A DNA stretch of 64,000 bases from Acinetobacter calcoaceticus DSM 30006 = CIP 81.8 (lineage in GTDB: Bacteria; Pseudomonadota; Gammaproteobacteria; Pseudomonadales; Moraxellaceae). The stretch spans positions 1,302,145-1,366,144 of the forward strand of contig NZ_KB849780.1 in assembly GCF_000368965.1 (NCBI RefSeq), read 5' to 3'. Both the position numbers and the translations under genes were made by a program. Shown in pieces: positions 44,984 through 54,350 of this stretch (its first letter is position 1; the number at the start of each line of letters is the position of its first letter). Below the pieces are notes generated by a model that saw only the letters and a list, made by a program, of their open reading frames with translations, made no database searches and was not told the DNA's origin.

Positions 44984-46186
44984 ATGCTTGAATTCCTTTC
45001 TCGATTAAGCTTGGTAGCCAAGATTATTATCGCCATTATTTTAGGTATTGGCGTTGCATTACTATTTCCAGACATTACGCCATATTTAAGTTTGTTTGGT
45101 GAGCTTTTTATTAAAGCATTAAAATCTGTTGCTCCTATTTTAGTCTTTGTATTAGTACTTTCTTCTATTGCCAACTTTCAAGTCGGTCATAGTGCAAATT
45201 TACGTCCAATCATGATTTTATACGTAGTAGGTATGTTGCTTGCTGCTTTCACAGCTGTGATTGTTAGTCTTTCTTTTCCTAGTACTTTGTTCCTCAACAC
45301 TGTTTCACACAATGATTTGCAAGCACCAGGCAGTTTAGCTGAAATTTTAAAAAACTTGCTTTTAAGCTTTATTGCTAACCCTGTTCAAGCAATTAGCGAA
45401 GCAAACTTTATTGGTATTTTAGCTTGGGCAATTGGCCTTGGTTTAGCGATGCGCCATAGCTCAGACACCACAAAACAAGTCATGCAGGATGTTGCACATG
45501 CTGTTAGTGCTATTATTCATAAAGTAATTGCTTTTGCACCTGTCGGTATTTTCGGTTTAGTTGCAGTGACTTTTGCAGATGCTGGTCTCGCAACGCTTGA
45601 AAGTTATGCGCAATTATTAGTAGTACTGTTAGGTACGATGTTCTTTGTTGCTTTAGTTATCAATCCAATTCTTGTTGCGCTTACTATACGTGGGAATCCA
45701 TATCCTCTCGTGTTTAAATGCCTTAAAGAAAGTGGGATTACTGCTTTCTTCACACGAAGCTCAGCAGCCAACATTCCAGTTAACTTAGATTTGGCAGAGC
45801 GCTTAGGTGTTAATCCATCTACAGCAAGTGTATCTATTCCATTAGGTACGACAGTAAATATGGCTGGTGCAGCTGTGACGATTACTGTACTCACACTAGC
45901 AACTGTTCATACGCTTGGAATTCATGTTGATTTTGCAACAATGCTTATCTTATCAGTTGTTGCTACAGTTTCAGCATGTGGTGCTTCTGGCGTAGCTGGT
46001 GGCTCTTTACTTCTGATTCCAGTAGCTTGTAGTCTATTTGGTATTTCAACCGAAATTGCTATGCAAGTAGTGGCTATTGGTATGATTATTAGTGTATTGC
46101 AAGACTCTACAGAAACAGCGCTTAACTCGTCTACGGATATTCTATTTACCGCAGCTGTAGATATTCGTTCCAAGCAAGCTTCATAA
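44984..46186 (+). CDS. sstT: Serine/threonine:sodium symporter SstT
   Basis: A 400-residue inner-membrane carrier of the dicarboxylate/amino acid:cation symporter family. Length and sequence fit SstT, which imports serine and threonine with sodium: the start [23 protein letters not shown], the hairpin region [22 protein letters not shown] (substrate-binding serine-rich loop), [22 protein letters not shown] with the NMAGA sodium/substrate motif, and [20 protein letters not shown]. The end [34 protein letters not shown] holds the second binding segment. The next gene begins 5 bp after its stop. Confidence 0.95.
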   Translation: MLEFLSRLSLVAKIIIAIILGIGVALLFPDITPYLSLFGELFIKALKSVAPILVFVLVLSSIANFQVGHSANLRPIMILYVVGMLLAAFTAVIVSLSFPSTLFLNTVSHNDLQAPGSLAEILKNLLLSFIANPVQAISEANFIGILAWAIGLGLAMRHSSDTTKQVMQDVAHAVSAIIHKVIAFAPVGIFGLVAVTFADAGLATLESYAQLLVVLLGTMFFVALVINPILVALTIRGNPYPLVFKCLKESGITAFFTRSSAANIPVNLDLAERLGVNPSTASVSIPLGTTVNMAGAAVTITVLTLATVHTLGIHVDFATMLILSVVATVSACGASGVAGGSLLLIPVACSLFGISTEIAMQVVAIGMIISVLQDSTETALNSSTDILFTAAVDIRSKQAS

Positions 46187-46191
46187 ACGAA

Positions 46192-46872
46192 ATGCCATTT
46201 CAACGCCTACCAAACTGGTTCCAACTTGGAGCCTTTTTACTGGCATTCAATGCCGGAATGATTAATGTATTAGGGCTAATTACCCTTTTGCATCAATCTA
46301 TTTCACACATGACTGGCAACGTTAGTATGTTAGCTATGAGTTTGGTAGAGTGGCAACCAGAACATATCATTTTCTTGCTTCTGGTAATTATTTGTTATGT
46401 TTGCGGTTCATTTTATAGTGGTTTTATTTTAGGCAGCAGCCATTTTCGACTAGGTCGTCGCTATGGCTTACCTTTGAGTCTTGTTGCGTTATTCATTTTT
46501 CTTTGTTGGCTATTACTTCCTTATTTTCCACGCTATGGATTATTATGGGCTTGTACAGCGATGGGCCTACAAAATGCAATGATTAGCCATTATAAAGGAA
46601 CCATTATTCGAACTACCCATCTATCTGGCGTTTTAACAGATATTGGTTTAGCACTTGGATATAAAGCTAGGGGCTTACAGGTGGAAAACCGACGTATAGT
46701 TTTACACTTACTAATTTTTGTAGGTTTTCTGCTAGGTGGAATTCTCGCCGCGCTGGTACATCCACATTTAAAGTTACAAGCATTTTTATTGCCAGCAACT
46801 CTAAGCTTAGTCTTAAGTATTTCTTACTGGGTAGTTTACTTTTATAGCCCTTCAACCTCACATAAGGATTAA
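46192..46872 (+). CDS. DUF1275 (YoaK-type) membrane protein
   Basis: A 226-residue membrane protein with about six hydrophobic segments, matching DUF1275. Characteristic pieces are AFNAGMINVLGLITLL, SISHMTGNVSMLAM (the HMTGN motif), GSFYSGFILG, and MGLQNAMISHYKGTIIRTTHLSGVLTDIGLALG, the family's core. Function is unknown; it has been proposed to be a transporter-like protein. It lies 5 bp after sstT and 3 bp before the DUF2058 gene, so these three form one operon. Confidence 0.87.
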   Translation: MPFQRLPNWFQLGAFLLAFNAGMINVLGLITLLHQSISHMTGNVSMLAMSLVEWQPEHIIFLLLVIICYVCGSFYSGFILGSSHFRLGRRYGLPLSLVALFIFLCWLLLPYFPRYGLLWACTAMGLQNAMISHYKGTIIRTTHLSGVLTDIGLALGYKARGLQVENRRIVLHLLIFVGFLLGGILAALVHPHLKLQAFLLPATLSLVLSISYWVVYFYSPSTSHKD

Positions 46873-46875
46873 GTC

Positions 46876-47412
46876 ATGGTTAAAAATGCCTTACAAGCAC
46901 AGCTACTAAAAGCTGGGTTAGTGGATAATAAAAAAGCAAAAAAATTAACAAAACAAGCTCATCACGAACAACGTATCGGTCAAAGTAATGAGGCCGAAAT
47001 CAAAGCGAATATTGAAAAAGCTCAACAAGAAAAGTTAGCTAAAGATCAGGCTTTAAACTTAGAAAAACAACAACAACTTGAGGAAAAAGCCCTCAAAGCA
47101 TCAATCATTCAAATGATTAAACATCATAAAATTTCAAATACTGATGGTGATAGTGTTTATCAATTTATTGATGAGAGTAAGATCAAGAAGGTATATATTT
47201 CTCAGCAAGTATATAATGCCCTTGTTTCAGGCAGTCTAGTCATTGCTAAAGATCAAAATCAATATGCTTACTTACCCAAAGCATTAGCTGAAAAAATTGA
47301 TCAGAAGATGAAAGGTTTTATTTTATTGAACAATGCTGAGTCCAATGAACAGACTACAGATGAAGAAGATCCATATGCAGCTTATGTTATTCCTGATGAT
47401 TTAATGTGGTAA
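46876..47412 (+). CDS. DUF2058 (YaiL-type) protein
   Basis: A 178-residue soluble protein of the DUF2058 family. The N-terminal half is highly charged and likely a long helix or coiled coil (LQAQLLKAGLVDNKKAKKLTK, EIKANIEKAQQEKLAKDQAL); the C-terminal half is globular (VYQFIDESKIKKVYISQQVYNAL, SLVIAKDQNQYAYLPKALAEKI) and ends with an acidic tail (DEEDPYAAYVIPDDLMW). The biochemical role is not known; the Lys-rich N-terminus may contact RNA. Last gene of the sstT operon, closed by a strong terminator. Confidence 0.87.
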   Translation: MVKNALQAQLLKAGLVDNKKAKKLTKQAHHEQRIGQSNEAEIKANIEKAQQEKLAKDQALNLEKQQQLEEKALKASIIQMIKHHKISNTDGDSVYQFIDESKIKKVYISQQVYNALVSGSLVIAKDQNQYAYLPKALAEKIDQKMKGFILLNNAESNEQTTDEEDPYAAYVIPDDLMW

Positions 47413-47419
47413 GACATAC

Positions 47420-47455
47420 AAGGGCCTTTATAATGCAAATATAAAGGCCTTTTTC
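47420..47455 (+). terminator. Intrinsic terminator of the sstT operon
   Basis: GGCCTTTATA (47423-47432) pairs perfectly with TATAAAGGCC (47440-47449), followed by five T. Confidence 0.93.
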
Positions 47456-47592
47456 AAATGGGTTTAAAAAGTATTAATTTAACAATTGTTCAAAATAGTA
47501 AGAAAAAATACTTAAAGAATAAATTCCTTCACCACTTTATCTATTAATCCCGATATAATAAATCATAATTTTTTAAGTCTTCGTGACATTCT

Positions 47593-47644
47593 TGAAGATT
47601 TCTTCAGGCATCCAAATTTACGTCATGTACTAATGAATGACGTA
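47593..47644. promoter_or_regulatory. Two inverted repeats upstream of the ABC exporter
   Basis: TGAAGA-TT-TCTTCA (47593-47606) and TACGTCAT-N10-ATGACGTA (47619-47644) lie 13 bp apart, about 135-190 bp before the exporter start, in a 367-bp gene-free gap (47413-47779). The second has 8-bp perfect arms one helical turn-plus apart, as expected for a dimeric regulator. The rest of the gap is AT-rich with nothing recognised. Confidence 0.4.
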
Positions 47645-47779
47645 CAACATAATCAGTTCATGTGTATTTGTGCATATTCAAAAGATCGAAAACCGAAGTG
47701 ATATTGATCTAACTGACTTTTTTGTAAATTTAATTGCAAAGACTTAATTAAGTGGCTTTTGTCTTAAAGGTAGTAATTC

Positions 47780-49627
47780 ATGCTGAAGTGGTTTGAAAAA
47801 CTTGTAGATCCCTACCCAACAAAAGGTCTGGATGAACCTTTACCGACTCGTTTTTTTCCATTTGTCTGGCAAGCAACGGAAGGCTTACGCCCTTACTTAT
47901 TCTTACTTATTCTTTTTACAGCAGGTGCGGCAAGCTTTGAAGCCTTACTTTTTTCAAAGATTGGACAACTCGTAGATTGGTTAAGTAGTAGTCACCCTGA
48001 AAGTTTTTTAAGTCAGCACACGACTGATTTACTACTTTTAATTGGTGTTTTATTTACCAATATCTTTTTTGTAAATATTCAATCTATTGTAAAACATCAG
48101 ATTTTATATAGTACTTTTCCAATGCGTTTGCGTTGGCGTTTCCATAATCTTTTATTAAAACAAAGCTTAGATTTTTTCCATAACGACTTTGCTGGTCGAC
48201 TTTCTGCAAAAGTGATGCAAACGGCTCTGGCCATCCGTGAATTCTGGATTATTTTGGGCGATATGTTGGCTTACGTCGCTATTTACTTTATTACCGTTAG
48301 TATTGTTCTGGGCTCGATTTCAACAATTTTGCTAATACCACTTTTAGTTTGGTTAACCTTATTCTTATTAAGTGCTTGGTTCTTTATTCCTCGTTTAAGT
48401 AAAGTATCTCAGCAGCAAGCCGATGCCAGATCAATTATGACTGGTCGCGTTACCGACGCTTATACCAACATTCAAACTGTTAAATTATTTGCTCATGCAG
48501 GACGTGAGAGCCAATATGCAAAAGCATCAATGAAAGAGTTTATGACAACAGTCTATGCTCAGATGCGTTTAGGCACTCTTTTTGAAATAAGTATCAACAT
48601 GCTATCAGCCGTCTTATTTATTGGCGTTATTGGTACTTCAGTTTGGCTATGGACTCAAGGTTTAGCAGCATTAGGTGTAATTGCAGCGACTACTGCCATG
48701 ATTTTAAAACTTAATAGTATGGCTGAGTTTATGATGTGGCATATGTCCGCGTTATTTGAGAATGTTGGAACCATTCAAGATGGTATGCAAACATTAGGTA
48801 AAAAAATTAATATTCAAGACAAACCTGATGCAAAAACACTTGAAGTAAGCCAAGGCGAGATTGTATTTAAAGATGTAAGCTTTGCTTATAACAATAAAAA
48901 TGTGATTAATCACTTCAACTTAAAAATTAAAGCAGGTGAAAAGATAGGAATTGTTGGACGCTCTGGAGCAGGCAAATCTACACTTATTCAGTTGCTTTTA
49001 CATTTTTATCATCTTAAGCAAGGTGCAATTTTAATTGATGGGCAGAATATTGAAGATGTGACTCAAGACAGTCTAAGAGCGAATATTGCCTTGGTAACAC
49101 AAGATACGTCTTTATTACATCGCTCAGTCGCTGAAAATATTAAGTATGGACGTCCAGATGCATCTGATGCCGACATGAAAAATGCTGTAAAGAAAGCAAA
49201 AGCCGCAGAATTTATACCTCAATTGGTAGATTTAAAGGGTCGTAATGGATATGACGCTCAAGTAGGTGAACGTGGTGTAAAACTTTCTGGTGGTCAAAGA
49301 CAACGTATTGCTATTGCACGTGTATTTTTAAAAGATGCCCCTATTCTCATTTTAGATGAAGCCACTAGTGCATTAGATTCAGAAGTTGAAGCAGCTATCC
49401 AATCAAGTTTAAATGACCTTATGGTTGATAAAACTGTTATTGCAATTGCACACCGATTATCTACTATTGCACAAATGGATCGTTTAATTGTTCTTGATGA
49501 AGGCCAAATTGCTGAGCAAGGAACACATGAAGAGTTAATTGCGCAAAATGGAATATATGCCCAATTATGGAAACGTCAAACAGGCGGCTTCCTAATTGAA
49601 CAAAAAGTTTTACAGGGTCAAGATTAA
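47780..49627 (+). CDS. ABC transporter, fused permease and ATPase
   Basis: A 615-residue type IV exporter half-transporter. Six membrane segments lie in residues 35-325, then an ATPase domain with Walker A VGRSGAGKST, a Q-loop (VTQDTSLLHRSVAENI), the signature KLSGGQRQR, Walker B APILILDEATSALD and H-loop IAIAHRLST. It resembles MsbA-like and heavy-metal or multidrug exporters, but no neighbouring gene fixes the cargo. The N-terminus (WFEKLVDPYP) is soluble and longer than in MsbA. Its stop overlaps the ATG of the MaoC gene (TAATG), so the two are translated together. Confidence 0.88.
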   Translation: MLKWFEKLVDPYPTKGLDEPLPTRFFPFVWQATEGLRPYLFLLILFTAGAASFEALLFSKIGQLVDWLSSSHPESFLSQHTTDLLLLIGVLFTNIFFVNIQSIVKHQILYSTFPMRLRWRFHNLLLKQSLDFFHNDFAGRLSAKVMQTALAIREFWIILGDMLAYVAIYFITVSIVLGSISTILLIPLLVWLTLFLLSAWFFIPRLSKVSQQQADARSIMTGRVTDAYTNIQTVKLFAHAGRESQYAKASMKEFMTTVYAQMRLGTLFEISINMLSAVLFIGVIGTSVWLWTQGLAALGVIAATTAMILKLNSMAEFMMWHMSALFENVGTIQDGMQTLGKKINIQDKPDAKTLEVSQGEIVFKDVSFAYNNKNVINHFNLKIKAGEKIGIVGRSGAGKSTLIQLLLHFYHLKQGAILIDGQNIEDVTQDSLRANIALVTQDTSLLHRSVAENIKYGRPDASDADMKNAVKKAKAAEFIPQLVDLKGRNGYDAQVGERGVKLSGGQRQRIAIARVFLKDAPILILDEATSALDSEVEAAIQSSLNDLMVDKTVIAIAHRLSTIAQMDRLIVLDEGQIAEQGTHEELIAQNGIYAQLWKRQTGGFLIEQKVLQGQD

Positions 49628-50067
49628 TGCTTTATTTAGAAGATTTGAAAATTGGTGATCGTTTTATTAGTCGTGAATATGAAATCACCTTAGATGAAAT
49701 CAAAAAATTTGCAAATTCCTATGACCCTCAACCATTTCATATAGATGAAGAGCAAGCTAAGCATGATCCTATTTTTCAAGGGATTGCTGCCAGTGGTTGG
49801 CACACTTCTGCCATCACTATGCGTTTATGGACAGAATGCATGCCTATTCATGGAGGCTTGATAGGTTCAGAATCTAGTTTGCGGTGGCCACGCCCCACTC
49901 GACCGGGTGATAGAATTCATGTTGAAACTGAAATTTCAGCTATCACCCCATCCAAAACAAAATTAGATCGTGGTATTGTAAGTTACGTTACACAAGCCTT
50001 AAATCAACATGGGGATGTTTTACTTATTTCAACAACAAAAATTGTTGTCTTTAAAAAGAATGTTTAA
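49627..50067 (+). CDS. MaoC-family (R)-specific enoyl-CoA hydratase-like protein
   Basis: A 146-residue hot-dog-fold protein of the MaoC class. The catalytic Asp/His pair is in the classical hydratase motif FANSYDPQPFHIDEEQAK (Asp and His five residues apart), followed by ASGWHTSAITMRL. The middle GSESSLRWPRPTRPGDRIHVETEI is typical of PaaZ/MaoC dehydratases. Substrate likely an enoyl-CoA, but this is family knowledge only. Coupled to the ABC exporter upstream; an AraC regulator follows 107 bp downstream. Confidence 0.87.
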   Translation: MLYLEDLKIGDRFISREYEITLDEIKKFANSYDPQPFHIDEEQAKHDPIFQGIAASGWHTSAITMRLWTECMPIHGGLIGSESSLRWPRPTRPGDRIHVETEISAITPSKTKLDRGIVSYVTQALNQHGDVLLISTTKIVVFKKNV

Positions 50068-50174
50068 AAATGGTTGATATGATTGTCTAACAGTTTTTAT
50101 AAACTCAGATTATATTTCATGACAAGATGTGTAAGAAATGCATGTGAAAAATTGATGAGAGCAATGGAACGCAT

Positions 50175-51200
50175 ATGAAAATTACCTCAGCTCGTCAAGA
50201 TCAGGGTATTCCGGGTGTCTATGGCTTATTGCTATTAGATGTCGTTTCACGTTGGGGATACAACGACGAAACATTATTTGCTCCATTTCATCTTACAAGC
50301 GAGCAACTGGCTGACCCTGACTATCGTATTTCTACACCAGTAGCAAATGAACTGGTTAAACACGCTCTTAAACTAACTGGTGAAACTACTTTGGGTTACC
50401 ATCTTGGTACTCAAATGCGTATTTCAATTCATGGTTTCATTGGCTATGCAATTATGACAGCCAAAGATATTACAGAAGCAATTGCACTCGCAGCACGCTT
50501 TATTCAGCTACGCCTGCCCTTTTTACAATTATATTTCTCAACTTTTGGACCCAAGGCGACCTTACAATTACAGTGTGATATTGAACTTGAGCCTTTACGT
50601 ACAGAAATCGTTTTAGGTTTAACCATTGGTATCATGAGCATGGCAAAAGCTATGACTGGCATTGAAGATTTAGCTGGGGATGTAGACTTAGATTTTCCAG
50701 AGCCAGAAGGTTTTGACAAATATAAAAATAAACTAAGCAGCACAATTCGCTTTAACCAACCACATTTAATTTCAAGTTTTGATAAAAAATATTTAGGACT
50801 TAAATTAGTCAACGCCGACCCTATTGCAAGTCAAGTTGCCATTAACCAATGTGAAACTGAACTTTCCGCTTTGGGTGAGCGCCGACGTTTAGCAATGCGA
50901 GTTCGTGATATTTTAAGTAATTCTGAACAACATTACTTAAGCATAGAAAATGTAGCAGAATGCTTACATATGTCGGACCGCACACTTAAACGTCAATTGG
51001 CAGCAGAAGGAACTTCCTTTTCTACATTAGTTGATGAAGTACGCTATCGACATGCAACATCTTTGCTTTCGCGTACAGATTATAGTCTTGAACAGATTGC
51101 GGATGAACTTGGCTATTCGGACGTAGCAAATTTTAGCCGTGCTTTTAAACGCTGGAGCGGCCGCAGCCCAAGCAACTGGCGTAAAGACCCATACTTATAA
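50175..51200 (+). CDS. AraC-family regulator with arabinose-binding-like domain
   Basis: A 341-residue regulator of the same PF12625/HTH_18 class as the one at 8019-9041 but clearly different in sequence. The N-terminal sensing domain covers about 20-205 (GETTLGYHLGTQMRISIHGFIG); the C-terminal AraC domain is seen as SIENVAECLHMSDRTLKRQL and SLEQIADELGYSDVANFSRAFKRWSGRSP. The gene starts 107 bp after the MaoC gene on the same strand. It may regulate that hydratase or genes elsewhere; no divergent target exists here. The ribosome site before ATG is a weak GGAACG. Confidence 0.87.
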   Translation: MKITSARQDQGIPGVYGLLLLDVVSRWGYNDETLFAPFHLTSEQLADPDYRISTPVANELVKHALKLTGETTLGYHLGTQMRISIHGFIGYAIMTAKDITEAIALAARFIQLRLPFLQLYFSTFGPKATLQLQCDIELEPLRTEIVLGLTIGIMSMAKAMTGIEDLAGDVDLDFPEPEGFDKYKNKLSSTIRFNQPHLISSFDKKYLGLKLVNADPIASQVAINQCETELSALGERRRLAMRVRDILSNSEQHYLSIENVAECLHMSDRTLKRQLAAEGTSFSTLVDEVRYRHATSLLSRTDYSLEQIADELGYSDVANFSRAFKRWSGRSPSNWRKDPYL

Positions 51201-51237
51201 TGTTTAAAACTATTGGACACAAGCTTAAGGAGTTACC

Positions 51238-51612
51238 ATGAATCACCCTTCGGAACTGAAGTATGCACGTACACATGAGTGGGTAAAAATTGAAGGTGAT
51301 CTTGTTATTACAGGGATTACTGACCACGCACAAGATGAGCTTGGCGATTTGGTATATGTCGAAACTCCTGAAGTTGGTAGTCAAGTTACAGCTGGCGAAC
51401 AAGCTGGAGTTGTTGAATCAGTGAAAACTGCTTCAGACATCCATGCTCCTGTTTCAGGCACAGTAGTAGAAGTAAATACTGACCTTGAAGATGATCCTGA
51501 TTTTGTAAATGACGATCCATACGACAAAGGCTGGATTTATAAAATCAAACCAGACAATATTGCAGATGTTGAAAAACTTTTAACAAATGCAGAATATGAA
51601 GCTGGCCTATAA
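51238..51612 (+). CDS. gcvH: Glycine cleavage system H protein
   Basis: GcvH carries the aminomethyl group on a lipoyl arm between GcvP and GcvT. The 124-residue protein has the lipoyl-lysine motif [18 protein letters not shown] with the modified Lys, and the start [22 protein letters not shown], both diagnostic. AAGGAG lies 6 nt before the ATG. No gcvP or gcvT is in the window, so the system is split in this chromosome. A strong terminator follows, so the gene is expressed alone or with the AraC gene. Confidence 0.97.
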   Translation: MNHPSELKYARTHEWVKIEGDLVITGITDHAQDELGDLVYVETPEVGSQVTAGEQAGVVESVKTASDIHAPVSGTVVEVNTDLEDDPDFVNDDPYDKGWIYKIKPDNIADVEKLLTNAEYEAGL

Positions 51613-51638
51613 CATAGGTATAGTTTTCAAGATTTAAT

Positions 51639-51670
51639 AAAAACCAGTTTAGATTTAGACTGGTTTTTTT
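51639..51670 (+). terminator. Intrinsic terminator of gcvH
   Basis: AAAAACCAGT (51639-51648) pairs with ACTGGTTTTT (51659-51668), followed by more T. Confidence 0.92.
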
Positions 51671-51720
51671 CTTTGTTTATGCAGTTAATTTAAAATCAGC
51701 TATCTGATTTGGTGACCTAT

Positions 51721-52419
51721 ATGACAAAACTTGTTGTATTCTCTGGCGCAGGCATGAGTGCCGAAAGTGGAATTAGTACTTTTCGTGACAGTAATGGTCT
51801 ATGGGAAAATTATGACATTCAGCAAGTTGCCACACCTGAAGCATGGCAAAAGAACCCTGCTTTAGTTCAACGCTTTTATAATGAAAGACGCAAAAATATT
51901 TTAGAATCTCAACCTAATCAAGCTCATCAATATATTTCCAAACTACAAGATTATTTTGAAGTACAAGTTATTACTCAAAACATTGATGATTTGCATGAAC
52001 GCGCAGGAAGTTCCAACGTTTTACATTTGCATGGAAACATTCGGTTAGCAAAAAGCTCGGGTCCAAAGGCACAATTCACAACTCAGTTTTATGACATTAA
52101 GGGTTGGAAATTAGACTTAGAACACGACCTTTGCCCAGATGGATATCCCCTTCGCCCACATGTAGTCTGGTTTGGTGAAGCTGTACCGTCTTATGAAGAA
52201 GCAATTAGGTTAGTGCAAAGTGCAGATATTTTTATTGTAATCGGGTCGACATTAAGCGTATATCCGGTTGCAGGTTTAGTACATGAAATTGCAGCTCAAT
52301 GTAAAGCTTACTATATAGATCCTCAGGCAGATCATGTGCGTGTTCCCCAACAATACGAATTGTTAAAGATGTCAGCTACTCAAGGAATGCATGAACTTTT
52401 TAAGAATTTAACTAATTGA
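51721..52419 (+). CDS. SIR2-family NAD-dependent deacylase lacking zinc cysteines
   Basis: Sirtuins remove acyl groups from lysines using NAD. The ATG at 51721 follows GGTGA by 5 nt and is preferred to a TTG at 51709, giving 232 residues. The NAD site is GAGMSAESGISTFRDSNGLW (residues 9-28), the TQNIDDLH segment is at 85-92, and the catalytic base is His104 in LHLHGNI. The class III pocket residues that favour succinyl/malonyl groups, Tyr53 and Arg56 (FYNERR), are present as in E. coli CobB. The stretch that normally holds four zinc cysteines (about 110-145) has only Cys138, so the structural zinc is probably missing. RPHVVWFGE and IGSTLSVYPVAGL are intact, so activity is likely. Confidence 0.88.
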   Translation: MTKLVVFSGAGMSAESGISTFRDSNGLWENYDIQQVATPEAWQKNPALVQRFYNERRKNILESQPNQAHQYISKLQDYFEVQVITQNIDDLHERAGSSNVLHLHGNIRLAKSSGPKAQFTTQFYDIKGWKLDLEHDLCPDGYPLRPHVVWFGEAVPSYEEAIRLVQSADIFIVIGSTLSVYPVAGLVHEIAAQCKAYYIDPQADHVRVPQQYELLKMSATQGMHELFKNLTN

Positions 52420-52722
52420 CTGCTATTTTTGAGTACCAAATAAATTTAATTTGAATAAAAATTATTTTTTTTGGATAAAATTCTCTAACATTGCTCTAAT
52501 TTCGCGCAATAAAATTTTGCCTTCCACTCTCTTTGTAACCGAATATAGAGTTATTTTTTTAAAAAAATTATTTTTCTCAAGATAATTCAAAAAGACAAAA
52601 TATTAAAAAACATAAGTCAATGATTAATAATATATTTTTTTAATTGTAATTTAAACTACACTCACTTACACAATGATACAAAAATATAATATAAAAATAA
52701 CAGAGCAAAAAAATTCTTTTGT
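52420..52722. other. AT-rich upstream region of putP
   Basis: About 300 of the 397 bp between the sirtuin gene and putP. Very AT-rich, with a T7A7 self-complementary run at 52554-52567. No reading frame, terminator with GC stem, or clear promoter is seen. Confidence 0.5.
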
Positions 52723-52737
52723 GGTTGAATCTCAACC
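52723..52737. promoter_or_regulatory. Inverted repeat upstream of putP
   Basis: GGTTGA-ATC-TCAACC is a perfect 6-3-6 inverted repeat 79 bp before the putP start, in a gene-free region. It could be a site for the Lrp-type regulator encoded after putP, or for another regulator; no second copy was noticed before putA. Confidence 0.35.
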
Positions 52738-52816
52738 TCTTGAATGCCGTACAAGAAAACAGCGACCTGGATTAGGTTACAATCACGGATTATGGATATA
52801 AGGACACACATCCATC

Positions 52817-54307
52817 ATGAGTTATTTTGATCCCACCCTCATCATGTTTATGGTGTACATCTTAGCAATGGTACTTATTGGCTTATTTGCCTACCGTGCT
52901 ACAAGCGACTTCTCAGATTATATTCTTGGTGGTCGTAGTTTAGGCAGTTTCGTTACTGCATTATCCGCAGGCGCATCAGACATGAGTGGTTGGCTGCTCA
53001 TGGGTTTACCAGGAGCGATTTATCTCTCTGGTTTGTCTGAAGCGTGGATTGCAATTGGTCTTATTATCGGTGCTTGGCTTAACTGGCTACTGGTTGCTGG
53101 TCGATTACGCGTTCATACTGAAATACAAAATAATGCATTAACTTTGCCAGATTATTTTACAAGCCGTTTTGATGACCAGAAAAAAATACTTCGTATCTTT
53201 TCAGCGGTTATTATTTTAGTTTTCTTCGCAATTTACTGTGCTTCAGGCATGGTAGCTGGCGCCCGTTTATTTGAAAATTTATTCGGAATGTCCTACAACA
53301 CTGCAATTTGGCTTAGTGCTATTGCGACCATCAGTTATGTTTGTATCGGTGGATTCTTAGCAATCAGCTGGACTGATACATTCCAAGCTGGCTTGATGAT
53401 TTTTGCTCTGTTGTTAACACCAATCGTGACTTACCTTGCGATCGGCGACACAACTCATTTTGTTACCCTCATTGAAACTGCACGTCCGCATGCATTTAAT
53501 CTCATCTCAGATTTTGGTGTGGTAGCAGTTTTATCCTCCATGGCCTGGGGTCTTGGTTACTTTGGTCAACCACACATCCTTGTGCGTTTCATGGCGGCTG
53601 ATTCAGTAAAATCTATTCCTGCTGCACGTCGTATCGGTATGACATGGATGATTTTATGCTTAATCGGAGCTGTAGGTGCGGGTTTCTTCGGTATTGCTTA
53701 TTTTGAGCAACACCCTGAATTAGCAGCAGTTGTAAGTAAAAACCCTGAAACTGTATTTATGGAATTGACTAAAATTTTATTCAATCCATGGATTGTGGGT
53801 ATTATTTTGGCTGCAATTTTAGCTGCTGTTATGAGCACGTTAAGCTGCCAGCTTTTAGTATGTTCAAGTGCGCTAACTGAAGACTTGTACAAAGGCTTCG
53901 TTCGTAAAAATGCATCTCAAAAAGAACTTGTATGGGTTGGTCGTCTCATGGTTCTTGCAATTGCTGTTCTTGCAATTGTTCTTGCAGGTAACCCAGACAG
54001 TAAAGTTCTTGGCCTTGTTGCTTATGCATGGGCTGGTTTTGGTGCTGCATTTGGTCCGCTTATTATCTTGTCATTGTTCTGGAAACGTATGAATTTACAA
54101 GGTGCTTTAGCGGGTATGATCGTTGGTGCAGTTGTGGTTATTGGCTGGAAAAATCTTTTCGCAGACACTGGTGTTTACGAAATTATTCCTGGCTTTATCC
54201 TTGCATTTATCAGCATCGTTGTTGTGAGTCTTTTAACTAAAGCGCCAAATACGACAGTAACTGGACGCTTTGAACAAGCAGATAAACTCTACAAAGAAAG
54301 CGTATAA
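52817..54307 (+). CDS. putP: Sodium/proline symporter PutP
   Basis: Imports proline with sodium. The 496-residue protein of the sodium:solute symporter family has about 13 membrane segments. Diagnostic pieces are YILGGRSLGSFVTALSAGAS, DMSGWLLMGLPGAIYLSGLSEAW (DMSGWLLMGLPGA is the PutP motif), WGLGYFGQPHILVRFMAA, and SCQLLVCSSALTEDLYKGF. Length equals E. coli PutP (about 502). Together with the Lrp regulator and putA immediately downstream it forms a proline-use locus. Confidence 0.97.
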   Translation: MSYFDPTLIMFMVYILAMVLIGLFAYRATSDFSDYILGGRSLGSFVTALSAGASDMSGWLLMGLPGAIYLSGLSEAWIAIGLIIGAWLNWLLVAGRLRVHTEIQNNALTLPDYFTSRFDDQKKILRIFSAVIILVFFAIYCASGMVAGARLFENLFGMSYNTAIWLSAIATISYVCIGGFLAISWTDTFQAGLMIFALLLTPIVTYLAIGDTTHFVTLIETARPHAFNLISDFGVVAVLSSMAWGLGYFGQPHILVRFMAADSVKSIPAARRIGMTWMILCLIGAVGAGFFGIAYFEQHPELAAVVSKNPETVFMELTKILFNPWIVGIILAAILAAVMSTLSCQLLVCSSALTEDLYKGFVRKNASQKELVWVGRLMVLAIAVLAIVLAGNPDSKVLGLVAYAWAGFGAAFGPLIILSLFWKRMNLQGALAGMIVGAVVVIGWKNLFADTGVYEIIPGFILAFISIVVVSLLTKAPNTTVTGRFEQADKLYKESV

Positions 54308-54323
54308 TCCATCTAAATAAACT

Positions 54324-54350
54324 AAGGGGCTTCGGCCCCTTTATTTATTT
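54324..54350 (+). terminator. Intrinsic terminator of putP
   Basis: AAGGGGC (54324-54330), a TTCG tetraloop, GCCCCTT (54335-54341), then a T-rich tract. The 3' part overlaps the last codons of the convergent Lrp gene. Confidence 0.92.

Noticed and set aside
52554..52567. T7A7 palindrome upstream of putP
   Set aside because: Low-complexity run expected in very AT-rich DNA; no flanking signal.
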